This document shows, piece by piece, positions 1-11,323 of a DNA stretch of 64,000 nt. Below the pieces are notes generated by a model. The model ran no database searches. It was not told where the DNA came from and worked only from the letters and a program-made list of their open reading frames with translations. The stretch's first letter is position 1. Each line of letters starts with the position of its first letter. The translations under genes were made by a program, and so were the position numbers. Origin of the DNA: JASHVB01 sp963780805 (GTDB lineage Bacteria > Pseudomonadota > Alphaproteobacteria > Acetobacterales > Acetobacteraceae); contig CAWADP010000006.1 of assembly GCA_963780805.1 (NCBI GenBank), positions 1 through 64,000 on the forward strand. Direction: 5' to 3'.

Positions 1-98
1 CGACCCCATCAGCGTTGTTGCGCTTCCCCATTTCCGGCTCTTTCTAATCAACCCCGCTGATCAATCCGCCTCGATGAGGCGAGTTCACGGGGTTCGAT
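1..98. other. Unassigned DNA upstream of trbB
   Basis: No gene can be called in these first 98 bases. A short open stretch from 61 ends in a TGA at 100-102, overlapping the trbB start. This may be the 3' tail of an upstream gene; elements of this type usually have a ribbon-helix-helix (CopG) gene here, but the fragment is too short to recognise. Confidence 0.3.
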
Positions 99-1064
99 GT
101 GACGGCAACCTCGTTCCGGTCCGAAGCCTTTGCCCGCGGCGCGCGCATGTTGCGCACCGCGCTCGGACCGGCGATCGCGAGCTACCTCGAAGACCCGAGC
201 ATCGTCGAAGTGATGCTCAATCCCGACGGTAGGCTCTGGATCGACCGGCTGTCGGGCGGGCTGGAGGATACTGGCTGCCGGGTGACGCCAGCCGACGCCG
301 AGCGGATCGTGCGGCTCGTCGCGCACCATGTCGGCGTCGAGGTGCATGCCGGCTCGCCGCGTGTCTCCGCCGAGCTGCCGGAAAGCGGGGAGCGGTTCGA
401 GGGCCTGGTCCCGCCCGTCGTGGCCGCGCCGTGCTTCGCCATTCGCCGCCCCGCCGTCGCGGTCTTCACCCTCGGCGATTATGTCGAGGCCGGCATCATG
501 TCCGGCGCGCAGGCCGAGCTGCTGCGGGCAGCCGTCCTGGAACGGAAGAACATCCTCGTCGCCGGCGGCACCTCGACCGGCAAGACCACGCTGGTCAATG
601 CGCTCCTCGCCGAGGTCGCCAAGACCGGCGACCGCGTGGTGCTGATCGAGGATACGCGCGAACTGCAATGCGCCGCGCCCAACCTGGTGGCGCTGCGCAC
701 CAAGGACGGCGCGGCGTCGCTGTCCGATCTCGTCCGGTCCTCGTTGCGGCTGCGTCCTGACCGCATCCCGATCGGCGAGGTGCGCGGCGCCGAGGCGCTC
801 GATCTCCTGAAGGCGTGGGGCACCGGCCATCCCGGCGGTGTCGGCACGCTGCACGCCGGCTCGGCAATGGGCGCGCTGCGCCGGCTGGAGCAGCTCATCC
901 AGGAAGCCGTCGTCACCGTCCCGCGCGCGCTCATCGCAGAAACCATCGACCTCATCGCGGTCCTCGCCGGCCGCGGCGCCGCTCGCAAGCTCGCCGAGCT
1001 TGCGGCGGTCAAGGGCCTCGGCCCGACCGGCGACTACGTCCTCACCCCGGCAGGAGAACCGTGA
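99..1064 (+). CDS. trbB: Conjugal transfer ATPase TrbB
   Basis: TrbB is the VirB11-type hexameric secretion ATPase that powers the mating-pair-formation type IV secretion channel at the cytoplasmic face of the inner membrane. The 321-residue product shows a Walker A loop (GGTSTGKTT, about residue 156), an acidic LIEDTRE segment, and the family's arginine-rich SLRLRPDRI and GEVRGAEA motifs. It is intact. The start is GTG at 99; the ATG two bases upstream is followed at once by a stop. It heads the trb operon: its TGA (1062-1064) overlaps the trbC ATG by one base. Length and motifs match TrbB of rhizobial and sphingomonad conjugative elements. Confidence 0.95.
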   Translation: MTATSFRSEAFARGARMLRTALGPAIASYLEDPSIVEVMLNPDGRLWIDRLSGGLEDTGCRVTPADAERIVRLVAHHVGVEVHAGSPRVSAELPESGERFEGLVPPVVAAPCFAIRRPAVAVFTLGDYVEAGIMSGAQAELLRAAVLERKNILVAGGTSTGKTTLVNALLAEVAKTGDRVVLIEDTRELQCAAPNLVALRTKDGAASLSDLVRSSLRLRPDRIPIGEVRGAEALDLLKAWGTGHPGGVGTLHAGSAMGALRRLEQLIQEAVVTVPRALIAETIDLIAVLAGRGAARKLAELAAVKGLGPTGDYVLTPAGEP

Positions 1065-1387
1065 TGCCGCTCAACCGTGTCCGCCACCATCTCGCTCTGG
1101 CCTACGCTTTTGCCTTCGTGGCGCTCGCGACGTCGCCCGCCTACGCGGCCGGCTCGAACATGCCCTGGGAGCAGCCGCTCAACCAGATCCTGGAATCGGT
1201 TCAAGGCCCCGTCGCCAAGGTCGTTTCGGTGATCATCATCGTCATCACCGGCCTGACGCTCGCATTCGGCGAGACCTCCGGCGGGTTCCGGCGGCTGATC
1301 CAGATCGTCTTCGGCCTCTCGATCGCGTTCGCCGCGTCCAGCTTCTTCCTGTCGTTCTTCCAGTTCGGCGGTGGGGCGCTGGTCTGA
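1064..1387 (+). CDS. trbC: TrbC/VirB2-family pilin subunit
   Basis: TrbC is the pilin precursor of the conjugative pilus and is processed and inserted in the inner membrane. The 107-residue product has a signal segment ending in an alanine-rich site (about residue 29), then two hydrophobic helices (about 50-66 and 80-98) separated by a short polar loop, the VirB2/TrbC layout. Start and stop overlap the neighbours by one base on each side (trbB TGA/ATG and TGATG into trbD), so translation is coupled. It is intact. Confidence 0.92.
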   Translation: MPLNRVRHHLALAYAFAFVALATSPAYAAGSNMPWEQPLNQILESVQGPVAKVVSVIIIVITGLTLAFGETSGGFRRLIQIVFGLSIAFAASSFFLSFFQFGGGALV

Positions 1388-1656
1388 TGGAACAGGCCGA
1401 GGCGATTGCCGGCTTCTATGCGCCAGTCCATCGCGCGCTCACCGAGCCGATCCTGCTCGGCGGCGCGCCGCGCGCGGTCGCCATCGTCAATGGCACGCTC
1501 GCCGCCGCCGTCGGGTTGGGACTGCGGCTCTGGATCGTCGGCGCGGCCATCTGGCTGATCGGCCATCTGGCGGCGGTCTGGGCCGCCAAGCGCGACCCCG
1601 CCTTCGTCGACGTGGTGCGCCGGCACCTGCGCTACCCGCAGCACCTGGTTGCGTGA
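1387..1656 (+). CDS. trbD: TrbD/VirB3-family channel protein
   Basis: TrbD is the small VirB3-like inner-membrane protein that partners the TrbE ATPase at the base of the channel. The 89-residue product has an N-terminal amphipathic stretch, a double hydrophobic segment (about residues 33-65) and a positively charged tail. The ATG overlaps the trbC stop by one base. The gene is intact and lies 9 bases before trbE. Confidence 0.92.
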   Translation: MEQAEAIAGFYAPVHRALTEPILLGGAPRAVAIVNGTLAAAVGLGLRLWIVGAAIWLIGHLAAVWAAKRDPAFVDVVRRHLRYPQHLVA

Positions 1657-1665
1657 GGCGATGCG

Positions 1666-4102
1666 ATGATGAATCTCGCCGAGTACCGCCGCCACAGCCA
1701 AAGCCTCGCCGACTTCCTGCCCTGGGCGGCGCTGGTCGGGAAGGGCGTCATCCTCAACAAGGACGGCTCGTTCCAGCGCACCGCGCGGTTCCGCGGGCCT
1801 GATCTGGACTCGGCGACGCCAGCCGAGCTTGTCGCGATCACGGCCCGGCTCAACATCGCGCTGCGTCGGCTGGGATCGGGCTGGGCGATCTTCATCGAGG
1901 CGCAACGCCAGCCCGCCAGCCACTATCCGCGGAACGAGTTTCCTGATGCCGCCTCCGGTCTTGTCGACGCCGAGCGTCGCGCGCAGTTCGAGGAAGAGGG
2001 CACGCATTTCGAGAGCCGCTATTTTCTGACGCTGCTCTGGCTGCCGCCAGCCGACGACGCCGCCCGCGCCGAGGCCTGGCTCTATGAGAACCGCGCGCAG
2101 GATGGCGCGGATTGGCGCGCCGCGCTCGCCGGTTTCGTCGATCGCACGGATCGGGTGCTGGCGCTGATCGAAGGCTTCATGCCCGAGGCCGAGTGGCTCG
2201 ATGATCCCGAGACGCTCACCTACCTGCATTCCTGCATCTCGACCCGCCGCCAGCGCGTGCGCGTGCCCGAGACGCCGATGCATCTCGACGCCATCCTGAT
2301 CGACGAGGATCTGACCGGCGGCCTCGAGCCGAGGCTCGGCCGCGCGCATCTGCGCACCCTCACGATCATGGGCTTCCCGTCGCAGACCTGGCCGGGCCTG
2401 CTCGACGATCTCAATCGGCTCGCCTTTCCCTATCGCTGGGCGACGCGCGCGATCTGCCTCGACAAGACCGACGCGACCAAGCTGCTCGCCAAGATCCGCC
2501 GCCAATGGTTCGCCAAGCGCAAGTCGATCATGGCGATCCTGAAGGAGGTGATGACCAACGAGGCGTCGGTGCTGATGGACAGCGACGCCGCCAACAAGGC
2601 GCTCGACGCCGACGCCGCGCTTCAGGAACTCGGCTCCGATCTCGTCGGCCAGGCCTATGTCACGGCGACCGTCACGGTCTGGAGCGAGGACCCCCGTGTC
2701 GCCGAGGATCGTCTCCGGCTCGTCGAGAAGACCATCCAGGGCCGCGACTTCACCTGCATGCGCGAGACGGTCAACGCGATCGAGGCATGGCTCGGCAGCC
2801 TGCCTGGCCACGTCTACGCCAATGTCCGCCAGCCTCCGGTCTCGACGCTCAACCTCGCGCACATGATGCCGTTCTCGGCGGTCTGGGCAGGACCGGAACG
2901 GGACGAGCATTTCCAGGCGCCGCCGCTGTTCTTCGCCCGGACGGAAGGATCGACGCCGTTCCGGTTCAGCCTGCATGTCGGCGATGTCGGCCACACGCTG
3001 ATCGTCGGGCCGACCGGCGCGGGCAAGAGCGTGCTGCTGGCGCTGATGGCGCTGCAGTTCCGCCGTTACGCCGGGGCGCAGATCTTCGCCTTCGACTTCG
3101 GCGGCAGCATCCGGGCCGCGGCGCTCGCGATGGGCGGCGATTGGCACGATCTCGGCGGCGCCCTCGCCGACGACCTCGCCGAGCCGGTCGCCTTGCAGCC
3201 GCTTTCCCGCATCGACGATGCCGGCGAGCGCGCCTGGGCCGCCGAATGGGTCGCGACGCTGCTCGCCCGCGAGATCCGTCACCGTCACCCCGGAATTGAA
3301 GGAGCACCTATGGTCAGCGCTGACCTCGCTTGCCTCCGCGCCCGCATCGGAGCGGACGATCACCGGTCTTTCGGTCCTGTTGCAGTCGAACGCGCTGAAG
3401 CAGGCGTTGCAGCCCTATACGGTCGGGGGACCCTGGGGCCGATTGCTCGACGCGGAGTCCGAGCGCCTCGGCGAGGCAGAGGTCCAGGCGTTCGAGACCG
3501 AGGGGCTGATCGGGGCGGGCGCGGCGCCCGCCGTCCTGTCCTACCTGTTCCATCGTATCGAGGACCGGTTCGATGGTCGCCCCACGCTGCTCATCGTCGA
3601 CGAGGGCTGGCTCGCACTCGACGATCGCGGTTTCGCCGGTCAGCTTCGCGAATGGCTGAAGACGCTGCGGAAGAAGAACGCCTCCGTCATCTTCGCCACC
3701 CAATCATTGGCCGATATCGACGGCAGCGCGATTGCGCCGGCGATCATCGAGAGCTGCCCGACGCGGCTGTTTCTCCCGAATGAGCGCGCGCTCGAACCGC
3801 AGATCGCGACCATCTATCGCCGCTTCGGGCTGAACGATCGCCAGATCGAGATCCTCAGCCGTGCGACGCCGAAGCGCGACTATTACTGCCAGTCGCGCCG
3901 CGGCAATCGCCTGTTCGAGCTTGGCCTTTCCGAAGTGGCACTCGCCTTCACCGCGGCGTCCTCCAAGACCGACCAGACGGCCATCGCAACTATCGTCGCC
4001 GCAGAGGGGCGAGATGGGTTCGCCGCCGCATGGCTGCGGGGCAAGGGCCTCGACTGGGCGGCCGACATGCTCACCACACGCAACCAGGAGATTTCCCGAT
4101 GA
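1666..4102 (+). CDS. trbE: Conjugal transfer ATPase TrbE (one frameshift)
   Basis: TrbE is the VirB4-type ATPase of the mating channel, needed for pilus assembly and substrate transfer. The product would be about 812 residues. The N-terminal CagE/TrbE/VirB domain begins with an AEYRRHSQSLADFLPW stretch; the Walker A motif GPTGAGKS is encoded near 3008-3031 and Walker B (LLIVDEGW) near 3590-3613. The frame is broken once between about 3270 and 3290: the first part reads in the frame of 1666 and the rest in the frame ending at 4102. No other damage is seen, so an indel in the assembly is the simplest explanation. The stop overlaps the trbJ start (ATGA). Confidence 0.93.
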
Positions 4103-4842
4103 CCGCCCGTCGCTTTCGCGCGGCGCTCGCCGCGAGCGCGGCCGTTCTGGCGCTCGCGACCGCCAGTGTCCCCGCTCACGCGCAATGGATCGTCTTCGAT
4201 CCGACCAATTTCTCGCAGAACGTCCTGACGGCGGCGCGCGAGCTGCAACAGGTCAACAACGAAATCCAGAGCCTGGAGAACCAGGCCACGATGCTGATCA
4301 ACCAGGCCAGGAACCTGGCGAGCCAGCCATACTCGGCGCTGGCGCAGCTCGAACAGTCGATCTCCCAGACCGAGCAACTGCTCATGCAGGCGCAGCGCAT
4401 CGCGTACAGCGTCACCACCATCGATCAGGCGTTCACGCAGAGCTACCCACAAGCCTATTCGAGTTCACCGTCCAGCCAGCAACTCCTCGCCGGCGCGCAA
4501 ACCCGCTGGCAGAACTCGCTCGCCGGCTTCCAAGACGCCATGCGCGTGCAGGCTGGCGCCGTGCAAAATCTCGACAGCACCCGCACTCAGATCAATTCGC
4601 TGATCTCGGCGAGCCAGTCCGCGACCGGCGCGCTTCAAGCCGCTGAGGCCGGCAATCAGCTCACGGCGCTCCAGACCAAGCAGCTTGCCGACCTCACCGC
4701 CGTCATGGCGGCCATCGCACGCGCCCAGAGCCTGGAGGGCGCGCGCAACGTCGAGAACCAGTTGCAGGCGCAGCAACAGCTTTCCAACTTCCTCAATTAC
4801 GGCCCAGGCTACCAGCCTGGCTCCGCACAGATGTTCCACTGA
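4099..4842 (+). CDS. trbJ: Conjugal transfer protein TrbJ
   Basis: TrbJ is a VirB5-like periplasmic or pilus-tip protein of the mating apparatus. The 247-residue product has a clear signal peptide (ending in PAHA about residue 29) followed by a long glutamine-, asparagine- and alanine-rich helical region typical of TrbJ (repeated QxxNxxxQ patterns). It overlaps trbE by 4 bases (ATGA) and trbK by one base. It is intact. Confidence 0.92.
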   Translation: MTARRFRAALAASAAVLALATASVPAHAQWIVFDPTNFSQNVLTAARELQQVNNEIQSLENQATMLINQARNLASQPYSALAQLEQSISQTEQLLMQAQRIAYSVTTIDQAFTQSYPQAYSSSPSSQQLLAGAQTRWQNSLAGFQDAMRVQAGAVQNLDSTRTQINSLISASQSATGALQAAEAGNQLTALQTKQLADLTAVMAAIARAQSLEGARNVENQLQAQQQLSNFLNYGPGYQPGSAQMFH

Positions 4843-5173
4843 TGCGCGGCCGACCGCTCCAAGTCCAAGCGATCGCGCGCGCTACCGGCTACGTCGTTGT
4901 GGCGGCGGCGATCGCCGCGACCGCGTTTCACTTCCGGCACGATGGCACAAGCGCGTCGGCGCCGGTTCCCGTTGCCCGCGGCCGTGAGCGATCCGCTCGC
5001 CCTCGAACTGGCGCGCTGCCAGGCGATCGGGATGGCGGCGAAGGACGACGCGGCTTGTGAAGCCGCGTGGGCCGAGAACCGCCGCCGCTTCTTCACCTAC
5101 CGCCCGGCCGATAGCGCCGCACCTGCGCGGCACCGGCGAACCGAATTCAGCTGCCAAGCGCGAGGGTCAGTAG
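4842..5173 (+). CDS. TrbK-alt-like small membrane/periplasmic protein (frameshifted)
   Basis: This is a small protein of about 110 residues in the position that holds the TrbK-alt (putative entry-exclusion) gene in related elements. The N-terminus has a single hydrophobic segment (about residues 11-27). The middle part, SDPLALELARCQ followed by CEAAWAENRRRFF, is characteristic of the family. Two frameshifts (about 4970 and 5120) are needed to connect the segments; the restored frame ends at TAG 5171-5173. Entry exclusion is known for classical TrbK, and for this alternative family the role is inferred. Confidence 0.7.
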
Positions 5174-5178
5174 GCGGC

Positions 5179-6435
5179 ATGGGCGGCACCGGCGTCATCG
5201 ACAACTTCCTCGGCGTCTTCACGCAGTATATCGATTCCGGTTTCGGTCTCGTGCAGGGCGACGTCCGCTGGCTCGCCGGCGTGCTGATCGCCATCGACAT
5301 CACGCTGGCGGGGCTCTTCTGGGCGATGGCGCCGGATGAGGATGTGCTCGCGCGGCTGATCAAGAAGACGCTCTATATCGGCGTCTTCGCCTTCATCATC
5401 GGCAATTTCAACAACCTCGCCCAGATCATCTACAATTCCTTCGCCGGACTCGGCATCGAGGCGGGCGGCGGGACGATGAGCCAGGCGCAGCTCCTTCAGC
5501 CTGGTCGGCTCGCCCAGGTTGGCATCACCGCCGGCCAGCCAATTCTCAACTCGATCTCCGGGTTGATGGGCTTCACCAGCTTCTTCGACAATTTCATCCA
5601 GATCGCCATCCTGCTGATCGCCTGGCTGATCGTCGTCATCAGCTTCTTCATCATGGCGATCCAGCTCTTCATCAGCCTGATCGAGTTCAAGCTGACCACG
5701 CTGGCAGGCTTCGTCCTGGTGCCGTTCGGCCTGTTCGGCCGCACCGCCTTCCTCGCCGAGAAGGTGCTGGGCAACGTCGTCTCGTCCGGCGTGAAGGTCC
5801 TGGTGCTCGCCGTAATCGTTGGCATCGGCTCAGAACGATCTTCGGGCAGTTCACCAACGGCTTTAACAACCCGCCCACCATCAGCGACGCGCTGACCTTG
5901 ATCCTCGCGGCGCTTGCGCTGCTCGGCCTCACCATCTTCGGCCCCGGCATCGCCAACGGCCTCATCGCCGGCGGGCCGCAGCTCGGCGCCGGTGCTGCTG
6001 TCGGGACAGGGCTGGCGGTTGCCGGAATTGGCGCCGCTGGTGCTGCACTCGCCGCGGGTGGTGCAGGTGCTGCGGGCGGCATGATCGCCGGCACCGCTCG
6101 CGGCGGCGCGGCTGTCGCCGGGGGCGCCACCGCCGCCTATCGCGCGGGCGGCCTCTCCGGCGTCGTTGAGGCCGGTGTCTCGACCGCGATCAGTCCCCTC
6201 CGCCGAGCGGCGTCCAGCCTACGCGAAAGCTTCGCGGCCGGTGGCCGGGCCGTGACGGGAGGAAGCAGCCCGGCGGGAGCGAGCCAGGCCGAGGCTTCGG
6301 GGCCGCCGGCCTGGGCGCAGCGCATGAAGCGCAACCAGACCATCAGCCAAGGCGTCAGCGCCGCCGACCACGCCATCCGCTCCGGCGATCGATCCAGTCG
6401 GCGGCAGCGGCGTCGATCTCTCCGAAGGAGAATAG
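5179..6435 (+). CDS. trbL: Conjugal transfer protein TrbL (two frameshifts)
   Basis: TrbL is the VirB6-like polytopic inner-membrane protein of the mating channel. The start is ATG 5179 (MGGTGVIDNFL), 5 bases after the trbK stop. About five hydrophobic helices are visible between residues 25 and 270, followed by a long glycine/alanine-rich stretch and a polar C-terminal tail. The frame breaks near 5827 (after VIVGIGS) and again near 6390; restoring both gives a stop at 6433-6435, three bases before trbF. The length of about 418 residues is within the family range. Confidence 0.9.
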
Positions 6436-6438
6436 CCC

Positions 6439-7118
6439 ATGTTCCGGCGACCTACCGTCCGCTATGGCGCGACCCCCGAACCCGAAACTCCCTATCAGAG
6501 GGCTGGCCAGGTCTGGGACGAGCGCATCGGCTCCGCCCGGGTTCAGGCGAAGAACTGGCGGCTCGCCTTCTTCGCGATGCTGGCGCTCAGCGGCGGCCTC
6601 GCCGCCGGCCTCGTCTGGCAGTCCGCGCGCGGCACGGTCACGCCCTGGGTCGTGCAGGTCGACAGGCTCGGCCAGGCCCAGGCGGTGGCGCCGGCCGTCG
6701 CGGACTATCGGCCGACCGACCCGCAGATCGCCTGGCATCTCGCGCGGTTCATCGAGGAGGTGCGAGGCATCCCCGCCGATCCCGTGGTGCTGCGTCAGAA
6801 CTGGCTCGAGGCCTACAACTACGTCACCGACAAGGGCGCGCTCGCGCTGAACGACTACGCGCGGACCAACGATCCCTTCTCGAAGATCGGCAAAGCCCAG
6901 GTCGCGGTTGATGTGTCGAGCGTGATCCGCGCCTCCGACGACAGCTTCCGCGTCGAATGGGTCGAACGTCATTACGTCGACGATGCGTTGGCCGCGACCG
7001 AACGCTGGAGCGCCATCCTCACCATCGTCGTGCAGACGCCGACCGATGCCGATCGGCTGAAGAAGAACCCCCTCGGCGTCTACGTCCATGCCCTCAACTG
7101 GTCCAAGGAGCTCGGCTG

Positions 7119-7119
<1 letters not shown>
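6439..7119 (+). CDS. trbF: Conjugal transfer protein TrbF
   Basis: TrbF is the VirB8-like bitopic scaffold protein of the channel. The intact 226-residue product has a short cytoplasmic N-terminus, one membrane helix (about residues 43-60) and a periplasmic nuclear-transport-factor-like domain. The NPYQR-type N-terminal signature appears as ETPYQRAGQVWDERIG. The stop overlaps the trbG ATG by one base. Confidence 0.93.
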
Positions 7120-8102
<983 letters not shown>

Positions 8103-8106
<4 letters not shown>

Positions 8107-9282
8107 CCGACGCCCCGCATGAAGAGGCGGCGGGGCCTCCCGACGGCGATCGGCCGCCGCAGGAAATGCGGCTGCGATCCGGCCGGGCACCCGTCACGCG
8201 GCTCTCCCGCAAGGTCCTGATCGGTCTCGGCACGGTTGCGGCCCTTGGGATCGGCGGCGCGCTGTTCCTGGCTCTCCGGCCGCAGCACCAGACCACCGGG
8301 TCGGAACTCTACAACACGAGCAATCGGATGACCCCGGATGGCCTCGCCAATCTGCCGCGCGACTACACGGGCCTGCCGAAAACCGTTCCCCAGCTCGGCC
8401 CGCCGCTTCCCGGCGATCTCGGCAAACCGATCGCCAATGCCGGCGCGCCAGCGCCCGGCATGCCGACACCCGGCCAGGATCCAGAGCAGCAGCGCATCGC
8501 TCAGGAGCAGGAGGCAGCGCGCACCAGCCATCTCTTCGCGACGACCAACGTCGGACAGGTCGCGCCCGCGGCCATCCCGGCATCGACCGGCGGGCAGGCG
8601 GTCGTGCCCGCCGCCGGCTCAGCCGATCTGATGTCGCAGGATCACAAGCTCGCCTTTCTGAACGGCAATGTCGATCGTCGCACGGTCAGCCCAGATCGCG
8701 TCGAACCGCCCGCCAGTCCCTACGTGCTGCAGGCCGGCGCGGTGATCCCCGCGGCGCTGATCACCGGACTGCGTTCCGACCTGCCTGGCCAGGTCACCGC
8801 TCAGGTCACCGAGGATGTCTACGACAGTCCGACCGGACAGATTCTCCTGATCCCGCAAGGCGCCGCGCCTGATCGGCCAGTACGACGCCCAGATCGCCTT
8901 CGGGCAGTCGCGGGCGCTGTTGGTCTGGAACCGCCTGATCATGCCGAACGGGCGGTCGATCGTGCTGGAGCGCCAGCCCGGTGCCGACGCGGAAGGCTAT
9001 GCGGGTCTGGAGGACGAGGTCGACAATCACTGGGGCATGCTGTTCAAGGCCGCGATCCTGTCGACCGTCCTGAGCGTCGGGTCGGAGGCCGGCATGAGCG
9101 GCAACAGCAACGGCTCGCTCGCCGAAGCGATCCAGCAAGGGATGTCGCAAAGCATCAACCAGACCGGCCAGCAGGTGGTCAGCCGCTCGCTCAGCATCCA
9201 GCCGACCATCACCATCCGTCCGGGTTTCCCGGTCCGCGTGATGGTCACGCACGATCTCGTGCTCGAACCCTACCGCGCTTGA
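8103..9282 (+). CDS. trbI: Conjugal transfer protein TrbI (one frameshift)
   Basis: TrbI is the VirB10-like energy-sensing protein spanning both membranes. The start is GTG 8103, overlapping the trbG stop. The product (about 392 residues) has a basic cytoplasmic N-terminus, one membrane helix (about residues 37-55), a proline-rich periplasmic linker and a C-terminal beta-barrel domain containing the VirB10-typical run YDAQIAFGQSRALLVWNR. A frameshift lies near 8865, inside LLIPQGA/RLIGQYD. Otherwise it is complete. Confidence 0.92.
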
Positions 9283-9292
9283 GGAGGTCCCC

Positions 9293-9532
9293 TTGGCCAA
9301 GCTGAAGCTCGGCGTCATTGCCGACGACAGGCCGGTGAAGCTGACGGTCGAGCTTCCGGCTTCCGTCCATCGCGATCTCGTGGCCTATGGCCAGGTGCTC
9401 GCGCGGGAGACCGGACAGGGCGCCGTCGAACCCGCGAAGCTGATCGCCCCGATGCTCCAGCGGTTCATGGCGACGGACCGCGCCTTCGCCAAGCTCCGCC
9501 GCGGGACGGTCCTCGCCGGACAGGCTCCGTGA
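9293..9532 (+). CDS. DUF2274 family protein at the end of the trb operon
   Basis: This 79-residue protein belongs to the DUF2274 family, which almost always follows trbI in this class of conjugative element; its function is unknown. A TTG start at 9293 is preceded by a strong GAGGAGG ribosome-binding site 7 bases upstream, and no ATG lies nearby. The sequence KLTVELPASVHRDLVAYGQV resembles a ribbon-helix-helix DNA-binding beginning, so a regulatory role is possible. It converges with the LysR gene. Confidence 0.85.
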   Translation: MAKLKLGVIADDRPVKLTVELPASVHRDLVAYGQVLARETGQGAVEPAKLIAPMLQRFMATDRAFAKLRRGTVLAGQAP

Positions 9533-9534
9533 AC

Positions 9535-10403
9535 GCGTCTCGTCCCGGAGGAAGGCGACGAAGCGCCCGACGGCAGGGTCCTCGAGCTCCGGCAGCCACG
9601 CCAGCGACATTTCCACCGAGGCGCCGGGATCGTCGATGCGCTTGAACACGACGCCGGCGAACCCGGCCTCGGCGTGGCTGGCCGTGGCGAAGGTGATGCC
9701 GAAGCCCGCGCTGACCAGGGCGAAGACGCTTTGCTTGCTGGCGGGATGCGCCTGGAACCGGGCGCTCTCGCCAAGGAACGCGGCATAGAACTCCCGCGCG
9801 ACCTGGCTCTCGTCCCAGCCCTGGACCAGGACGACCTCCTCCCGAAGCTCGGCCCAGCGCACCACGGACCGCCTCGCAAGCGGGTGAGCCGCCGGGAGCA
9901 CCGCCATCAGCCGGTCGCGAAAGAGCGGCACGCTCGCGACGCGCGGCCACAAGGCCTGGCTCGCGGTGAGGACGACGTCCAGGTGACGCTCCTCGACCTC
10001 TGCCACGAGGTCGCGGTCGCTCAGTTCGGCCACGGTCAGGATGATGTTCGGGTTCCTTGCCCGCCAACCGGCCAGCAGAGCTCACGAGCGGTGTGCCGAT
10101 CGGCGGCAGGCGAACGCCAAGGCGGATCTCGCCCACGTCGCCGGCGCCGCTCACGCTGCCGGAGCTCTTCAGGGCCTCCAGTTCGCCGAGCACGCGCCGC
10201 ACATGCTGCATCACGGCCCGTCCACCGGGCGTCAGGCGGACCCCGGAATGCCCACGCTCGAACAGCGCCAGCCCGAGCTCGTCTTCGAGCCGGGCGACAT
10301 GGCGGCTGATCGTCGAGGTGCTGATGCCCGCGGCCTCGGCCGCTCGGGCGAAGTTGCCGGCCGTCGCCGAAGCCGCCAGATATTCGAGGTCACGGATCTC
10401 CAT
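9535..10403 (-). CDS. LysR-family transcriptional regulator (one frameshift)
   Basis: This is a LysR-type regulator. The N-terminal winged helix-turn-helix is clear (FARAAEAAGISTSTISRHVA, residues about 18-37), followed by the substrate-binding domain in another frame after a break near 10070. The C-terminal boundary is uncertain: the second frame stays open into the convergent DUF2274 gene, and a normal family length of about 290 residues puts the end near 9535. A LysR gene convergent with DUF2274 is a recurring arrangement in trb-type elements, so it may control transfer or cargo genes. The inducer is unknown. Confidence 0.8.
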
Positions 10404-10505
10404 GGGGCCACCTCGGCGTTTGCCTATCGGCCTGAGCCGGAGTGGGCGGAGTCTCGCGCGATGATTCGTCAGGAGGATGTCATGCGGACCGGCTTTTCTT
10501 GAAGC

Positions 10506-10535
10506 AGTGTGTCAAATCCCGGGAAATGACACACT
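10506..10535. promoter_or_regulatory. Perfect 9-bp inverted repeat, candidate operator
   Basis: AGTGTGTCA (10506-10514) and TGACACACT (10527-10535) form a perfect dyad with a 12-base spacer that itself contains CCCGGG. It lies between the divergent LysR gene and the response-regulator gene, 56 bases before the latter's start. This is the expected place for a shared operator, either for the LysR protein or for autoregulation by the two-component system. Confidence 0.5.
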
Positions 10536-10590
10536 AGACTACAATCCGGTTGTCACGGACCTGCGGCAGACATGCGATGGTTATGACGCC

Positions 10591-11323
10591 ATGGACGAGT
10601 CACGGCACATCTTGGTCGTCGATGACGACAAGGAATTGCGCGGCCTTCTCTCGCGCTTCCTGACCGGCAACGGATTTCGCGTGTCCGTTGCGCAGGATGC
10701 TGCTGCGATGACGCAGACGATGAGCGCGGCGCGCATCGATCTCATCATCCTCGACATCATGATGCCGGGCGAGGACGGCCTCAGCATCTGCCGCCGGCTG
10801 CGCGCCAACGGGACCATCCCGATCATCATGCTCACGGCGAAAGGATCGGAGTTCGATCGGGTGGCCGGCCTCGAAATCGGCGCGGACGATTACCTTCCCA
10901 AGCCATTTGGCATCCACGAGCTGCTCGCCCGCGTTCGTGCCGTCCTGCGGCGCGCGGCGATGCCCGTACCCGGATCGCCCGCGGGCGCGCGGCGGGTCTT
11001 CGAGTTTGCGGGCTGGCGCCTGGACGTGTCGCGACGGGAGCTGCGTTCGCCGGCGAACGCGCTGGTCGATCTCCGTGCCGCGGAGTTCGACGTGCTCCTC
11101 GCACTCGTCGAACATCCGCAACGGGTGCTGACGCGCGATCAGTTGCTCGATCTTGCGCGGGGGCGGGCGGGCGACGACGTTCGATCGCACCATCGATCTC
11201 TACATCAGCCGGCTGCGCCGCCGTCTCGAGGCCGATCCCAAGGAGCCTGCGCTGATCAAGACGATGCGCAGCGAGGGATACATCCTCACCGCCGACGTCA
11301 CCCTCAACGGAGCACCCTGGTGA
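10591..11323 (+). CDS. OmpR-family response regulator (one frameshift)
   Basis: This is a DNA-binding response regulator. The receiver domain (residues about 5-120) has the acidic pair (VVDDD), the phospho-acceptor Asp in LIILDIMMPG and the conserved Lys in LPKPFG. The C-terminal winged-helix domain ends in TMRSEGYILTADV. The frame breaks near 11175 (GRA/ATTFDRTIDLY). The start ATG 10591 was chosen because the receiver begins at once (MDESRHILVVDDD); the open frame extends further upstream without homology. The stop overlaps the sensor kinase ATG by one base, an operon of the OmpR/EnvZ type. The signal is unknown. Confidence 0.9.

Noticed and set aside
1201..3363. 720-residue minus-strand open frame opposite trbD/trbE
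   Set aside because: It is the high-GC antisense shadow of trbE; its translation has no recognisable domain and trbE is certain.
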